In this document: positions 16,935 through 27,100 of the stretch, piece by piece
Layout: each line of letters begins with the position of its first letter
Numbering within the stretch: the first letter of the stretch is position 1
DNA from: Pelomonas cellulosilytica
GTDB lineage: Bacteria; Pseudomonadota; Gammaproteobacteria; Burkholderiales; Burkholderiaceae_C
NCBI RefSeq assembly: GCF_021353265.1
Contig: NZ_JAJTWU010000003.1
Coordinates: forward strand, 739,273-803,272
DNA length: 64,000 nt
Reading direction: 5' to 3'
The notes under the pieces: model-generated
Databases searched by the model: none
What the model was told of the DNA's origin: nothing
What the model saw: the letters and a program-made list of their open reading frames with translations, nothing else
Made by a program: the position numbers and the translations under genes

Positions 16935-17774
16935 TCACATGGCGCCGAAGGCGGATGCCTCGGCCAGCGTCAGCAGTGACCGCGGCGCGACGGCATCGGC
17001 GGGGAACAGCGCCATGCCGATCTCCATCTTCAGTGCATGAGCGCGGCCGTCATGGCGGAACGGCTCGGCCATCAACGCGGCCAGGCTGCGCGCATGGGCG
17101 GCCGCCTGCTCGGCGTGGGCCAGCCGCGTCAGCACGACGGCGAACCGGTCCGCAGCGCTGCGGGCGACGATGTCGGCCTCGCCGCTGGCATCGCACAGCC
17201 GGCGCGCCACCTGGCAGGCGAGCGCATCGGCGACGTCGGGCGGCAACGCCGACAAGCCCTCCACACGCAGCACGAAGACGGCCAGGTCCACGCCATCGCG
17301 GCCGGCGGCGCGCGCCGCCTGGTCGAGCCGCTCGTGCAGCGCGGCCTCGTTGAACAGCCCCGTCAGGCCATCCCGAAGGCGGGCTGCCGGACGGTCTTCG
17401 GAGACTGCCGGGTCGTGCGCGGCGAGATCGCCAAGCTCGTCAAACAGGGTGTCCAGCTCGCTGGCCTTGTCGTAGAAGGCATCGGCACCGGCACCCAGGC
17501 ACGCACTGCGGTACACGTCGGCGTCGCGCGAGGTCAGCACGGCAATCCGCCCGGCAAAGCCCGCCGTGCGCAGCCGGCCGACGAGGTTCAGCCCCGAGCC
17601 GCTGGACAGCGACAGGTCCACCAGCACGGCATCGGGCCGGGCCCAGCGGATCAATGCAAACGCCTGGCGCTCGCCGGCCGCCTCGCCGACGACGCGCATG
17701 CCGGGAAGGGCTTCCAGCCGGCGCACCAGCAAGCGGCGGATGGCCACGGAGTCTTCGACAAGGAATATGTTCAT
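16935..17774 (-). CDS. Response regulator with degenerate GGDEF-like output domain
   Basis: A 279-residue protein with a receiver domain (residues about 1-115: FLVEDS at the start, phosphoacceptor VLVDLSL near 50, VLTS near 78, K in YDKAS near 100) and a C-terminal GGDEF-like domain. The latter retains DGLTGLFNEAALHERL near 135 but the active-site GGDEF is replaced by SAADRF near 225, so no cyclase activity is expected. Start chosen at MNIFLVEDS (17774); MVAMNIF at 17783 is possible. It sits downstream of a histidine kinase and LuxR regulator in the same direction, and may act as an additional, non-DNA-binding output or c-di-GMP/GTP-sensing partner. Confidence 0.75.
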   Translation of the reverse strand: MNIFLVEDSVAIRRLLVRRLEALPGMRVVGEAAGERQAFALIRWARPDAVLVDLSLSSGSGLNLVGRLRTAGFAGRIAVLTSRDADVYRSACLGAGADAFYDKASELDTLFDELGDLAAHDPAVSEDRPAARLRDGLTGLFNEAALHERLDQAARAAGRDGVDLAVFVLRVEGLSALPPDVADALACQVARRLCDASGEADIVARSAADRFAVVLTRLAHAEQAAAHARSLAALMAEPFRHDGRAHALKMEIGMALFPADAVAPRSLLTLAEASAFGAM

Positions 17775-17852
17775 GGCCACCATCGTCAGCCTCCGCGGGG
17801 CCGCAAGGCAGCGGGTCTGGCCGTTAGCAGCGCAGCGCATTCGCCGCCAATT

Positions 17853-17875
17853 CGTGTAGGTGAGTTGCCTACACG
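17853..17875. promoter_or_regulatory. Perfect inverted repeat upstream of the degenerate-GGDEF response regulator
   Basis: CGTGTAGG (17853-17860) and CCTACACG (17868-17875) are perfect inverted arms separated by TGAGTTG. The element lies between the LuxR-type regulator (stop at 17884) and the response regulator gene (start 17774). It could be a LuxR-type operator (such proteins bind inverted repeats of this size) or a transcript hairpin. It lacks a following T-run, so an intrinsic terminator is less likely. Confidence 0.5.
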
Positions 17876-17883
17876 CCCGGACA

Positions 17884-18519
17884 TCAGAGCGCGGTCAGCC
17901 CGTGCTGCACGCAGTACTTCGTCAGCTCGGTGTTGTTGGCCCAGCCGGTCTTCTCGAGGATGCGAGCCCGGTAGCTGCCGACGGTCTTGACCGACAGGTG
18001 CATGGTCTCGGCGATCTGCGCCGGTGTCTGGCCGGCGGCGATCAGCAGCATGACACGATGCTCCTGCGTGGACAGCTGTTCGTGCGGCAGCGCCTGCGGC
18101 GCCTTGCCGCTGAGCAGGCCCAGCAGGTGATCGGCCATCTCGGCAGTGACGTAGCGTCCGCCGTCGACCAGGCGCCGCAAGGCGGCACGCAGTTCGTCGG
18201 GCGCGCGATCCTTGGGCAGGTAGCCGCTGGCGCCCATCTGCATCAGCCGCGCGGCATAGGCGGCCTCGGCATTCAGGCTCAGAACCAGCAGCGGCACGCC
18301 GGGCAGCACCCGCAACAGGCGGCTCGCGCCCTCGGTGCCCTGCGCATCGGGCAGTGAGAGGTCCAACGTGACGAGGTCCGGCTTCGCCGCGGCGATGCGC
18401 GCCAATGCCTCGGCCAGCGTGGACGCCTCGTCGACGATGGCCTCCGGCCATTCCTGCCGGACCAGCTGGATGACGCCCATGCGCATCAGCGGATGGTCGT
18501 CGATGATGAGCAGCCTCAT
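17884..18519 (-). CDS. LuxR/NarL-family response regulator
   Basis: A 211-residue two-component DNA-binding regulator. Receiver domain at the N terminus (LLIIDDHPLMR; phosphoacceptor aspartate in LVTLDLSLPD, about D54; K in YLPKDR near 104), GerE-type HTH near residues 145-205 (LSTQEHRVMLLIAAGQTPAQ, then MHLSVKTVGSYRARI). Start at 18519 overlaps the stop of the histidine kinase gene by 4 bp, so the two are a cognate pair. The target promoters are unknown; an inverted repeat downstream is a candidate. Confidence 0.9.
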   Translation of the reverse strand: MRLLIIDDHPLMRMGVIQLVRQEWPEAIVDEASTLAEALARIAAAKPDLVTLDLSLPDAQGTEGASRLLRVLPGVPLLVLSLNAEAAYAARLMQMGASGYLPKDRAPDELRAALRRLVDGGRYVTAEMADHLLGLLSGKAPQALPHEQLSTQEHRVMLLIAAGQTPAQIAETMHLSVKTVGSYRARILEKTGWANNTELTKYCVQHGLTAL

Positions 18520-19913
18520 GCGTCCCCCCCTGACGGCACAGGCGTCGCCACGGGCGTGGACGTCTGCAACGGCAACCACACGCGCACCCGCGTGCCGCCC
18601 CCTTCGGCGGGTTCGAAGTCGAGGTCACCGCCCGCCAGCGCAGCGCGTTCGCGCATGCCGCGCAGGCCGGAAGCGCCGACCCGCATGCCGCCCGGACCAC
18701 GGCCGTTGTCGATGACCTCCAGCTCGTAGCCCAGCTTGCCGGCGTGGGCCCAGGGGCGCCCCTTCACCTGCAGCGCCGTTGCGCCCGCGTGGCGCAGCAC
18801 GTTGATACAGGCCTCCTGCACGATGCGGAACAGTGGCGTGGCCTGATCCGCCGACAGCCGCGCGGCGTCGATCAGTTCAAGCGCCGTCGACACGCCCGAC
18901 TGCCGCTCCAGCGCCAGCAAGTAATGCGACAGCGCCGGCTCCAGACCCAGCTCGTCCAGCAAGGGCGGCCGCAGCTCCGCCGAGATCTGCCGGGCAGACC
19001 GGATGGCCTCGTCGGCCAGCGTCACCAGCTCGTCGAGCTGCGAGGCCTCGTTGACGGGCAGGTTGCGGCGCAGTGACGTGACGAGCATCTTCATCGCCGT
19101 GCCGGCCTGACCGATCTGGTCATGCACTTCCCGCGCCAGGCGACGCCGCTCCGCTTCCACACTGCGATCGAGCTCACTGGCAAAACTGCGGATGCGGTCC
19201 AGCGCCCGGCTCAACGCCTCGGTACGCTGCGCCACCTGTTGCTCCAGCCCGGCATTGACCTCGCGCAACGCCACTTCCGCGCGGTCACGCAGGCGTCGCT
19301 CGCGGAACATCAGCATCAACGCCACCGACACCATCACCAAGCCGATGCCGGGCAGCAACCGCGTCAGCCGCGTGGTGCGCTGCTGCACATCCTCGGTGGC
19401 GGCATCGGCCGCGGCGATGTGGCGTTGCTGCTCGCGGCCGAGCTGGTCGATCTCGAAGCGCAGGTCGTCCATCACGCGCTTGCCCTCGGCATAGGCGCCG
19501 ATGTCGCGCATGACGGCCTCGCCGAGCGCCGTGCGGCGCGCGATCGTCTGGCGCACCTGCTCCACGCGCATCTGCACGAGCTGGTCGAGCCTGAGCAGCG
19601 ATGAAGCAGGCGTGCCAGTGGCGGCCAGTTGCCCACGCAGCCGCGCATGCAGCGCGCCGAGCTCGCTCATGGCCTCCTCGTAGGGCCGCAGGAAGGGCTG
19701 CTGTCCGGTGATGATGAAGCCGCGCTGGCCCGTCTCGATGTCGACCAGCAATGTCTTCAGGCGCTGCAGGTCGGTCTGCGTGCGCAGCGACTGGCTGCGC
19801 TCGGCATCACGCAGCAGCAGCTCGGCCAGGCTTTGCGAAGCGCCGACCGCGGTGCCCACAAAGCTCAGGCAGGCGGCAATCAGAAGGCTCAGTGGAAGCC
19901 ACGAATAGCGCAT
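18516..19913 (-). CDS. CHASE3-type sensor histidine kinase (NarX/DegS-like)
   Basis: A 465-residue membrane kinase. A first membrane helix (about residues 5-25), a CHASE3 extracellular sensor (about 35-175, with the typical DIETGQRGFIITGQ near 57-70), a second membrane helix (about 188-205), a coiled coil, a HisKA_3 domain with the phosphorylated histidine in REVHDQIGQAG near residue 264 and an HATPase_c domain (QEACINVLRHA, DNGRGPGG, GLRGMRERAA). This is the class that partners NarL-type regulators, matching the overlapping downstream gene. The signal is unknown. The last residues are a Pro/Thr/Val-rich tail. Confidence 0.9.
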   Translation of the reverse strand: MRYSWLPLSLLIAACLSFVGTAVGASQSLAELLLRDAERSQSLRTQTDLQRLKTLLVDIETGQRGFIITGQQPFLRPYEEAMSELGALHARLRGQLAATGTPASSLLRLDQLVQMRVEQVRQTIARRTALGEAVMRDIGAYAEGKRVMDDLRFEIDQLGREQQRHIAAADAATEDVQQRTTRLTRLLPGIGLVMVSVALMLMFRERRLRDRAEVALREVNAGLEQQVAQRTEALSRALDRIRSFASELDRSVEAERRRLAREVHDQIGQAGTAMKMLVTSLRRNLPVNEASQLDELVTLADEAIRSARQISAELRPPLLDELGLEPALSHYLLALERQSGVSTALELIDAARLSADQATPLFRIVQEACINVLRHAGATALQVKGRPWAHAGKLGYELEVIDNGRGPGGMRVGASGLRGMRERAALAGGDLDFEPAEGGGTRVRVWLPLQTSTPVATPVPSGGDA

Positions 19914-20074
19914 GCATTGATGACAGCGAAGACCCCGAACCCTTACCCGGTTGCCGGCGACATCGTCTCGAAGCGCGTTCGTCCGGCGGTGATTAGGCTA
20001 TGGTGGCTCAACCGAAAAAGCAAGTCGGCCGCTTGCAGGGACTCGTCGAACCGGGGCGTTAGCCCGGCAATCGG

Positions 20075-21112
20075 TCAGAACAGCTCGATGTCGCTGTGCT
20101 GAGCGGCTTCCTGGATGATGCCGCTGGCCACCAGTGCCGCGTAGTTGTGCACCTGGTTGCGACCGTGCGCCTTCGCGTGATAGACGGCCTTGTCGGCGCG
20201 CTCGAAGGCGGCGGCCGGCGCATCGCCGGCCCGCACCTCGGTGAAGCCGATGCTGACGGTGATACGGCCCACCTGCGGGAAGGCATAACGCTCGGTGTTG
20301 ACGCGCAGCCGCTCGAAGGCTTCGCCGGCATGCGCCTCTTCGTCACAACGCATCAGCACGACGAACTCCTCGCCGCCGAAGCGGTAGAGCAGGTCGTGGA
20401 AGCGGAACGATCCGCGCATCAGCCGCGACAGCAGCAGCAGCACTTCATCCCCGATCAGGTGACCGAAGCGGTCATTGACGGACTTGAAGTGGTCGATGTC
20501 GATGACGCCCAGCACATAGTGCGGCGTCGACGAGTCGTGCCGCCGGTCATCGGCCTCGTGCAGGGCCGCCGGCCGCGCCGGGATCTCGGAGAGCACCTTC
20601 AGGAAACTCTCGTCGAAGGTCTTGCGGTTCAGCAGGCCGGTCAGCGTGTCGCGCTCGGAATAGTCGAGCAGGCCCTGGAAGTTGTGATAGATCCGCAGCA
20701 CGCTGCTGACCAGGCGCTGCGAGCCCGTGCCCAGGCGCTTGGTCGACAGGATCTCGATAACGCCGACGACATCGCGGTCCGTCGCGATCGGGAACAGGTA
20801 GAGCCACTGCCCGCCCTGCGCCACCTGCGTCACGCTGCGGCTGCGCATGGCCTCCAGACGCAGCGGATGGGATGCCACCAATGGCAGCGTCTCCGGCTTG
20901 GCCCACAGCGGGTCAGCCGACGCGACAGCGTCGCCGGCACGCAGGTGCGCCCGCGTCAGCCAGCGCTCCTGGCCCGGTTCACCTGCCGTGCGGTAGATGG
21001 CCACGGACTCGGGCTCCAGCAGGTCACGCAGCGCCATGACCAGCGTGACGTCCATGACGTCACGATCCCGGAATCCGGTCAGCTCGGCGAGGTGGTCGAC
21101 AACCTGGGACAT
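20075..21112 (-). CDS. Diguanylate cyclase with GAF-like sensor domain
   Basis: A 345-residue GGDEF protein with an intact active site GGEEF near residues 245-249 (YRFGGEEFVVLMR), preceded by DTLTGLLNRKTFD near 155 and DIDHFKSVNDRFGH near 205-218. The N-terminal 140 residues look like a GAF-type sensor (AIYRTAGEPGQ, WLYLFPIATDRDVVGVIEI). It should make c-di-GMP from two GTP. The gene lies 7 bp downstream of chpA and is likely cotranscribed, which would link the pilus chemosensory pathway to c-di-GMP. No obvious RxxD inhibitory site four residues upstream of GGEEF was seen. Confidence 0.88.
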   Translation of the reverse strand: MSQVVDHLAELTGFRDRDVMDVTLVMALRDLLEPESVAIYRTAGEPGQERWLTRAHLRAGDAVASADPLWAKPETLPLVASHPLRLEAMRSRSVTQVAQGGQWLYLFPIATDRDVVGVIEILSTKRLGTGSQRLVSSVLRIYHNFQGLLDYSERDTLTGLLNRKTFDESFLKVLSEIPARPAALHEADDRRHDSSTPHYVLGVIDIDHFKSVNDRFGHLIGDEVLLLLSRLMRGSFRFHDLLYRFGGEEFVVLMRCDEEAHAGEAFERLRVNTERYAFPQVGRITVSIGFTEVRAGDAPAAAFERADKAVYHAKAHGRNQVHNYAALVASGIIQEAAQHSDIELF

Positions 21113-21119
21113 GGGGCGC

Positions 21120-24100
21120 CTAGGCGGAGACCGGCTGACGGGCGTACTGGCGGATCAGCCCAAGCAGATGCTCTTCGTCGTAGGGCTTGCCAAGGTAGTG
21201 GTCCACCCCGAGCTGGGCGGCGTAGTCGCGGTGCTTCTGGGCGATGCGCGAGGTGATCATGATGACGGGCAGTCCGGCCAGTCTCGAATCGGCGCGCATG
21301 TTGCGCACCAGGTCGAAACCGTCCATGCGTGGCATTTCGATATCGGACAGTACCACTGAAGGCAGCTCGTCGCCCGACAACTTCTCCATCGCATCGAGGC
21401 CATCCTTGGCAAGCATCACGCGCAGGCCCACGCGCTCCAGCAGGCGCTGGGTCACGCGGCGCACGGTCAGCGAGTCGTCGACAACCAGCACCAGCGGCGC
21501 CTGCGTCGATTCCTCCACCACCGGCGCCACAGGCGTCGGCATGTGGGACTCGGCCTCCACCATCGCCAGGCGAGCACGGGCGTCAGCACCGTACCAGTCC
21601 GCCAGCGCGACGACGTTGTAGATCAGCGCCACTTCACCCGAGGCCAGCAGGCTGATGCCGGCCAGGCCAGGCACGCGGTTCAGCTGCGCACCGAGGTTCT
21701 TGACGACGACTTCCTGGTTGCCGACCACTTCATCGACATGCAAGGCCAGCGCTGCCTGGGCGCTGCGAACCAACACCACCGGCGCATGGCGGCCATGGGC
21801 ATGGCCCCGGCCAGCGTGGCCGAGCAGGCCGCCCAGCCAGTAGAACGGCAGTTCGGTGCCGCCATGCTGGAGCTTGCCGGTCGCGTAGGCAGCATCAACC
21901 GCCTCCACGGGCACGCGCTGGACGGACTCCATCAGCGCCGCCGGCACGGCGACGACCTGGTCGCCGCTCTTGAGCAGCACGATCTGCGTCAGCGCCGTGG
22001 TCAGCGGCAGGCGCAGCAGGAAGCTGGTGCCCTGCCCCGTCGCCGACGAGGTTTCGATGCTGCCACCCAGCGTGCCGACCTCGGCCCGCACGACGTCCAT
22101 GCCGATGCCACGGCCGCTGAGCTCGGTGATCTGGCTGGCCGTCGAGAAGCCCGGCGCAAAGATCAGGCGGCGCAACTGAGCCTCGTCGGGCTGGCTGTCC
22201 GGTGCGATGAGACCCAGCTGCAGGCCGCGCTCGCGGATGCGGTCCAGGTTCAGGCCGGCGCCATCGTCGGAGAAGTTCAGCAGCACCTCGTTGCCATGCT
22301 GGCTGACTTCGATGCGCAGGGTGCCGACGGCATCCTTGCCAACGCTCGTGCGCAGGTCCGGCATCTCGATGCCGTGCGCCACGCTGTTGCGCAGCAAGTG
22401 CTCGAAGGCGCCCGCCGTCCGCTCCAGCACGGAGCGGTCCAGTTCGGTCTGCCCGCCGACGATCTCCAGGCGCACCTGCTTGCCGGCATCACGGGCGGCC
22501 TGCCGCACGACGCGGTGCATGCGCTCGCCGATGCTGTCGAAGTCGACCAGTCGGGTGCGCAGCAGGTCGTCCTGCAGCTCGCGCGTCAGCCGGGATTGCG
22601 CGGCCAGTTCGTCTTCTCCCGTCTGCACGTTGCGGCTGAGGGTGCGCTGCAACGTGGCCACGTCGCCGACCGACTCGGCCAGCATGCGGGTCAGTTCCTG
22701 GAAGCGGGTGTAACGGTCGAACTCCAGCGGGTCGAACTCGCGGCCGCCCTGCTGCGCCATCTCCTGCTGGATGTGCATCTGGGCCTCGGCCTGCAGCTCC
22801 AGCTCGCGCAGTTGCGTGCGCAGGCGCTCCAGGTTGTCGTCCAGGTCGAGCAGCGCGCCCTTCATCTGCGCCAGCTCGGACTCCATCCGCGCGCGGCGGA
22901 TGCTGACCTCGCCGGCCTGCGTGGCCATGCGCTCAAGCAGGCTGCCACGCACGCGGACCAGCGCCTGGCCGATGGCGAGGTTCTCCGCCCCGGCTTCCAC
23001 CTCGGCGTCGTCGACGAAGCGGCTCCAGTCGATCTCGCGCGACGGCTCGGTCGTCGCCTCGTTGGCCGCGGGCGCAATGCCGGCGAAGCGGGCCAGCGGC
23101 TCCGGACGGGGCTCGGCGACCGGCACGGGTGCCGGAGCTGCGGCCACCGGGGCAGCCGTGGGCGTCGGCGCAGAGACGCTGGCCGCCGGCGCGGGCGCCT
23201 TCAGGCTGCGGCCCAGGGCCTCGAACGCCTGTTCCAGCGCATCGCCTTCGTTCTGCAGCGCCTGGACCTGGCCGACGTCGGCCGTGCCGGCATGCAGCAA
23301 CGCCTCGATGGCCGATTCCAGATTGTGGGCCTGCTCACCCAGGCGCATGGCGCCAGCCAGGCGGGCGCCGCCCTTGAAGGTGTGCAGCGCACGCATGCAG
23401 GCATCCGAGCGGCCCATGTCGGTGGGCTCGGCCAGCCAGTCGCGCAGCGACGCATGCAGTTGCTGCAGCAGGTCGCGACCTTCTTCCTCGAAGATCGGGT
23501 ACAGCTCGGGTTCGATGGCGTCCGGCAGGCCGGCTTCGGGCTCTGTCTCGGCTGCCGCGGCCATGAGCGCTGCCGGCGAGGCAGCAAGCTCCGGTTGCGG
23601 CTCGGGAGCGGCAGGCGTCAGAAGCTCGGGCTCAGGCTCGGGCGCCGATGCGGCGATAGCGGGCGCGGGCTCCGCCCAGTCGGCCAGTTGGGTCGGCTGC
23701 GCATCGAATTCGGGCACATCGCGCGCGTCGAGCTCGATTGCGTCGGTCGCGATGACCGGCGCGGCAAGCTCGGCGGCTGCCGGCTCGACATCATCCAGCG
23801 GCGCCGGCTCCGTGATCGGGCCTTCGGCGTCCACCAACGGTGCGGCGACCGTCACTTCGGCATCCTGCGGCAGCGCATCCAGGTCCAGCGACGGCAGGTC
23901 GCCGGGCAGCGCCAACGCTTCGTCCAACGCCGATGCGGCAGTCTCGGACTCTTCCTGCGGCTCGTAGGCGTGCAGGCGGGCGATGACGTCCGGGTCGTTC
24001 GGCTTCAGGAAACCAGCGGCGAACTGATGCAGCAGATGACGGATGTCGTCGGCGGCACGCACGAAGAGCTGCGCATCGGCTTCATCGTGGCGGACGGCAC

Positions 24101-27100
24101 GGCGCGCGCGGCCCAGCGCATGCTCCAGCTCGCGGGCGAGGCTGGACAGGTCTTCGTAGCCCACGGTACCGGCATTGCCGGCCAGCGCGTGAGCCTGCAC
24201 CTCGCAGCTCTGCGGCATCGGCTGGCTCAGGTCGGCAGACCATTCGGCCAGACCCATCGACAGCTTGCGCGACAGCTCGTCGGCCTCATTGAGGAAGATG
24301 TTGAACAGCGCGATGCTGATGCGCAGCGGACCGATGAGCTTGTAGCCCTCGTCGCTGTCGGACAGCGACTCTTCCGGTGTCGTTTCGACGAGGTGCAGCG
24401 CCGGTTGGGCCTCGGCAGCTGGCTCGAAGACGGGTTCCGGCGTCGGCTCGGCCACGGGTTCGGCCGTCCACAGCGGCTCGGCCGGCTCCAGCGCCGGGAT
24501 GGCTAGCGTCGTTTCCTCGGGGCGCTGCGGCAGCTCGCCCACGAGCGGCAGCTCGGGCGGCGTTTCGAGGGGTTCGTCGAGGTCGAGCTCCAGGCGGAAG
24601 TTCGCCAGGGTCTCTTCCTCGTGAACGTCCGGCAGCGGCGCCGGCGCGGCGTGCACCTCCGGCTCTGCGGGCGCGTCGAGTTTGAGCGTCGGTTCGTCGT
24701 CGAAGTGGGCCGCCGGGGCAGCGGCGATATCCGGCACGAAGTCCTGGACGGCGGGCGCCACCTCGGGCTCCAGCGCGGCCATGTCGATCGACTCCGGCAG
24801 CGGCACTTCCGTGTCGGCGAACTCGATGACCTCCACCTCGGGCATGGCGATCTCGTCCAGCACCAGGTCGGCCGCGGGCGGCTCCTCGGGTACGGCAGCG
24901 GTGAGCGGCAGGCGCTCGCCATTCAGGCGCAACGCGTCGGCGCTGCGGCGCAGCGGTTCCGGCGAGCTGGTGCCCGGCGCCTGGCCGGCGATCTGCTCGC
25001 GCCACTGCGCGAAGTAGTCCAGCGCTTCGGCCGTGAAGCCTTGCAATGCGGCGTCAGCCTGCGGATGGGCGTCGGCGAGACGGGCGTTGTACAGCTGCTC
25101 GCAGGCCCAGGCCCCCTCGCCGAAGTCGGTCAGGCCGACCATGCGGGCGCTGCCCTTGAGCGTGTGGAAGGCCCGGCGCACGATGGTGAGCTGGCCGTGG
25201 TCGGCGGGCGACTCCTGCAGCGCTTCCAGCGCGGCCCGCGCGTTGCCGATGACTTCCTCGGCCTCTTCCAGGAAGATGTCGCGCATCTCCGGATCGTCGT
25301 CGACGCTCGGCGCGGCAACGGGCGCTGCGACGGGCACAGGGGCCGGCGTGGGCGCGGGCGTGGCTGCCGGCGCAGGAGCGGGCTCGGACAGATCGAGGTC
25401 GGGCAGGCTGAGGTCGGGCAAGTCCAGCGAGGCGATGTCGACGCGCAGCGGCTGCGTCGCTTCCACGTCGAGCGAGGTTTCGATTTCGGGTTCGAGATCG
25501 ACATGGAAGCCGCTGGCTTCGAAGTCGGGCAGTTCGACGGCGCCATCATGGCGACCCATGACGGCCTCCAGCCGGCCGCTGGTCTCGTCGAAACGGAACA
25601 TGCGCTTGGCCAGGGCCGGCTGCACGCTCAACATATCGATGAGGAAGCCCAAAGCGCCCAGGTTGGTGGCCAGGCGCTCGAAGCTGTCCCGCGCACCGGG
25701 ACGGTTGAAGTCGATCTCGGTGTTGGCGAGGCCGTCGATCTCGTCGCGCATGCGAACGGTGGCATGCGCGGCCTGATCCAAGCCCAGCACGCTGAGCACG
25801 CCGCGCATGGCCTGCAACTGGCCCGGCACGGGGATCAGCACCTTGCGCTCGACCGGGTTGCGGAAGTACTCGTCGCACTGGCGCTCGATCTCGGACAGGC
25901 TGGCACGCAGCTCGTGCACGACGCTACCCAACGTCTGCCGGTCCGACACACGCCGGTACAAGTCCTCCATCCAGTCTTCCAGCGGCTCGGCCGGCTGGCC
26001 ATGCCCGACGGCATCGACACGGCGCGCCAGACGGCGCACGCGATCGGCCTGCTCGGGGCGGTCGAAGGCCTCGTCCTCGAGGGCAGCCTCGACATAGAGC
26101 AGGCTGGTGGCGACTTCCATCGCCAGCTCAGGCGGCGGCGTGCTGCGCGAGCGCAGCGTCGCCACGACGGCGCGCTGCAGCGTCTGTGCCAGGACTTCGC
26201 CGCTCGGGAACAGGCGGGTCAGGGATTCAGCCAGCGCGGCGAACTGCTCGTCCAGGCTGGCCAGGCGGTGCTGGTCGCCTTCGGCAGCGCTGGACCAGCT
26301 CTCTTTGGCCGACACCACGCGCCGCTTGGCCTGAGTCACCCAGGCCGGGTCGATGCTGCCGAGACTGGCGTCCTCGTAGTCGCCGATGAGTTCATCACTC
26401 AGGCGATAAGCCTCATGCACGGCCTGCAAGCGCGGGCCGGCGCCCTGGGCCGGACGGCATTGCGCGCAGAAGAACAGCAGGTCCTGCGCGAGACGGTCAC
26501 GCTGGGGATCGTCCTGGCCGGTGCGGCCGACGATCCGGAGCTCGTGCAACAGCTTGGAGCCCAACCGCTTCGTGTAGGCATCCGGGCGGAGCAGCTTCAG
26601 CGCCAAGCCTTCGAAAACGGCGGCAGCCAGCTGCCACAGCGTGCGGCCCTGGCCGTTCGGCAGCGTCGCGGCGAGACCGGCGCACAGGCCCGACAGATTG
26701 GCTGCGTGCCCGGTGTTGGGCTCGCGCATCTGGCGCAGCAGCGCGGCCTCGAAAGGTGCGCGCACGGCCTCCGCCGAGCGCGGCGTCACGCCCTCTTCGA
26801 GCGGGATGTTGCGCCAGGCCCAGTCGTAGGACCACAGGTCGGCCGGATGGATGCGCTCGGCGCGGTTGAGCTGCTGCAGGTCGCGATAGCTCGGGTACAG
26901 CGCCAGCGTCGACGTCTTGTTGCCGGCCAGCAGCCGGGCCACATAGGCCAGCAACGCAAAGTCGGCGCGCTCGATGGTGTCGACGACGCTGCCTTCCACT
27001 TCCAGTGGATGCTCGGCGAGACGGGCGACCGCCGTCTCGGCCGCGCGCAGCACGGCGGCGCCGGCCGGCAGACCGACGACGGACAGCACACCGCTGACCT

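Noticed and set aside
21543..24506. Open frame of 987 codons antisense to chpA (and another at 24621-27443)
   Set aside because: Composition is low-complexity Arg/Gln/Gly/Leu and mirrors the codon bias of chpA; no start signal or motif supports a real gene.
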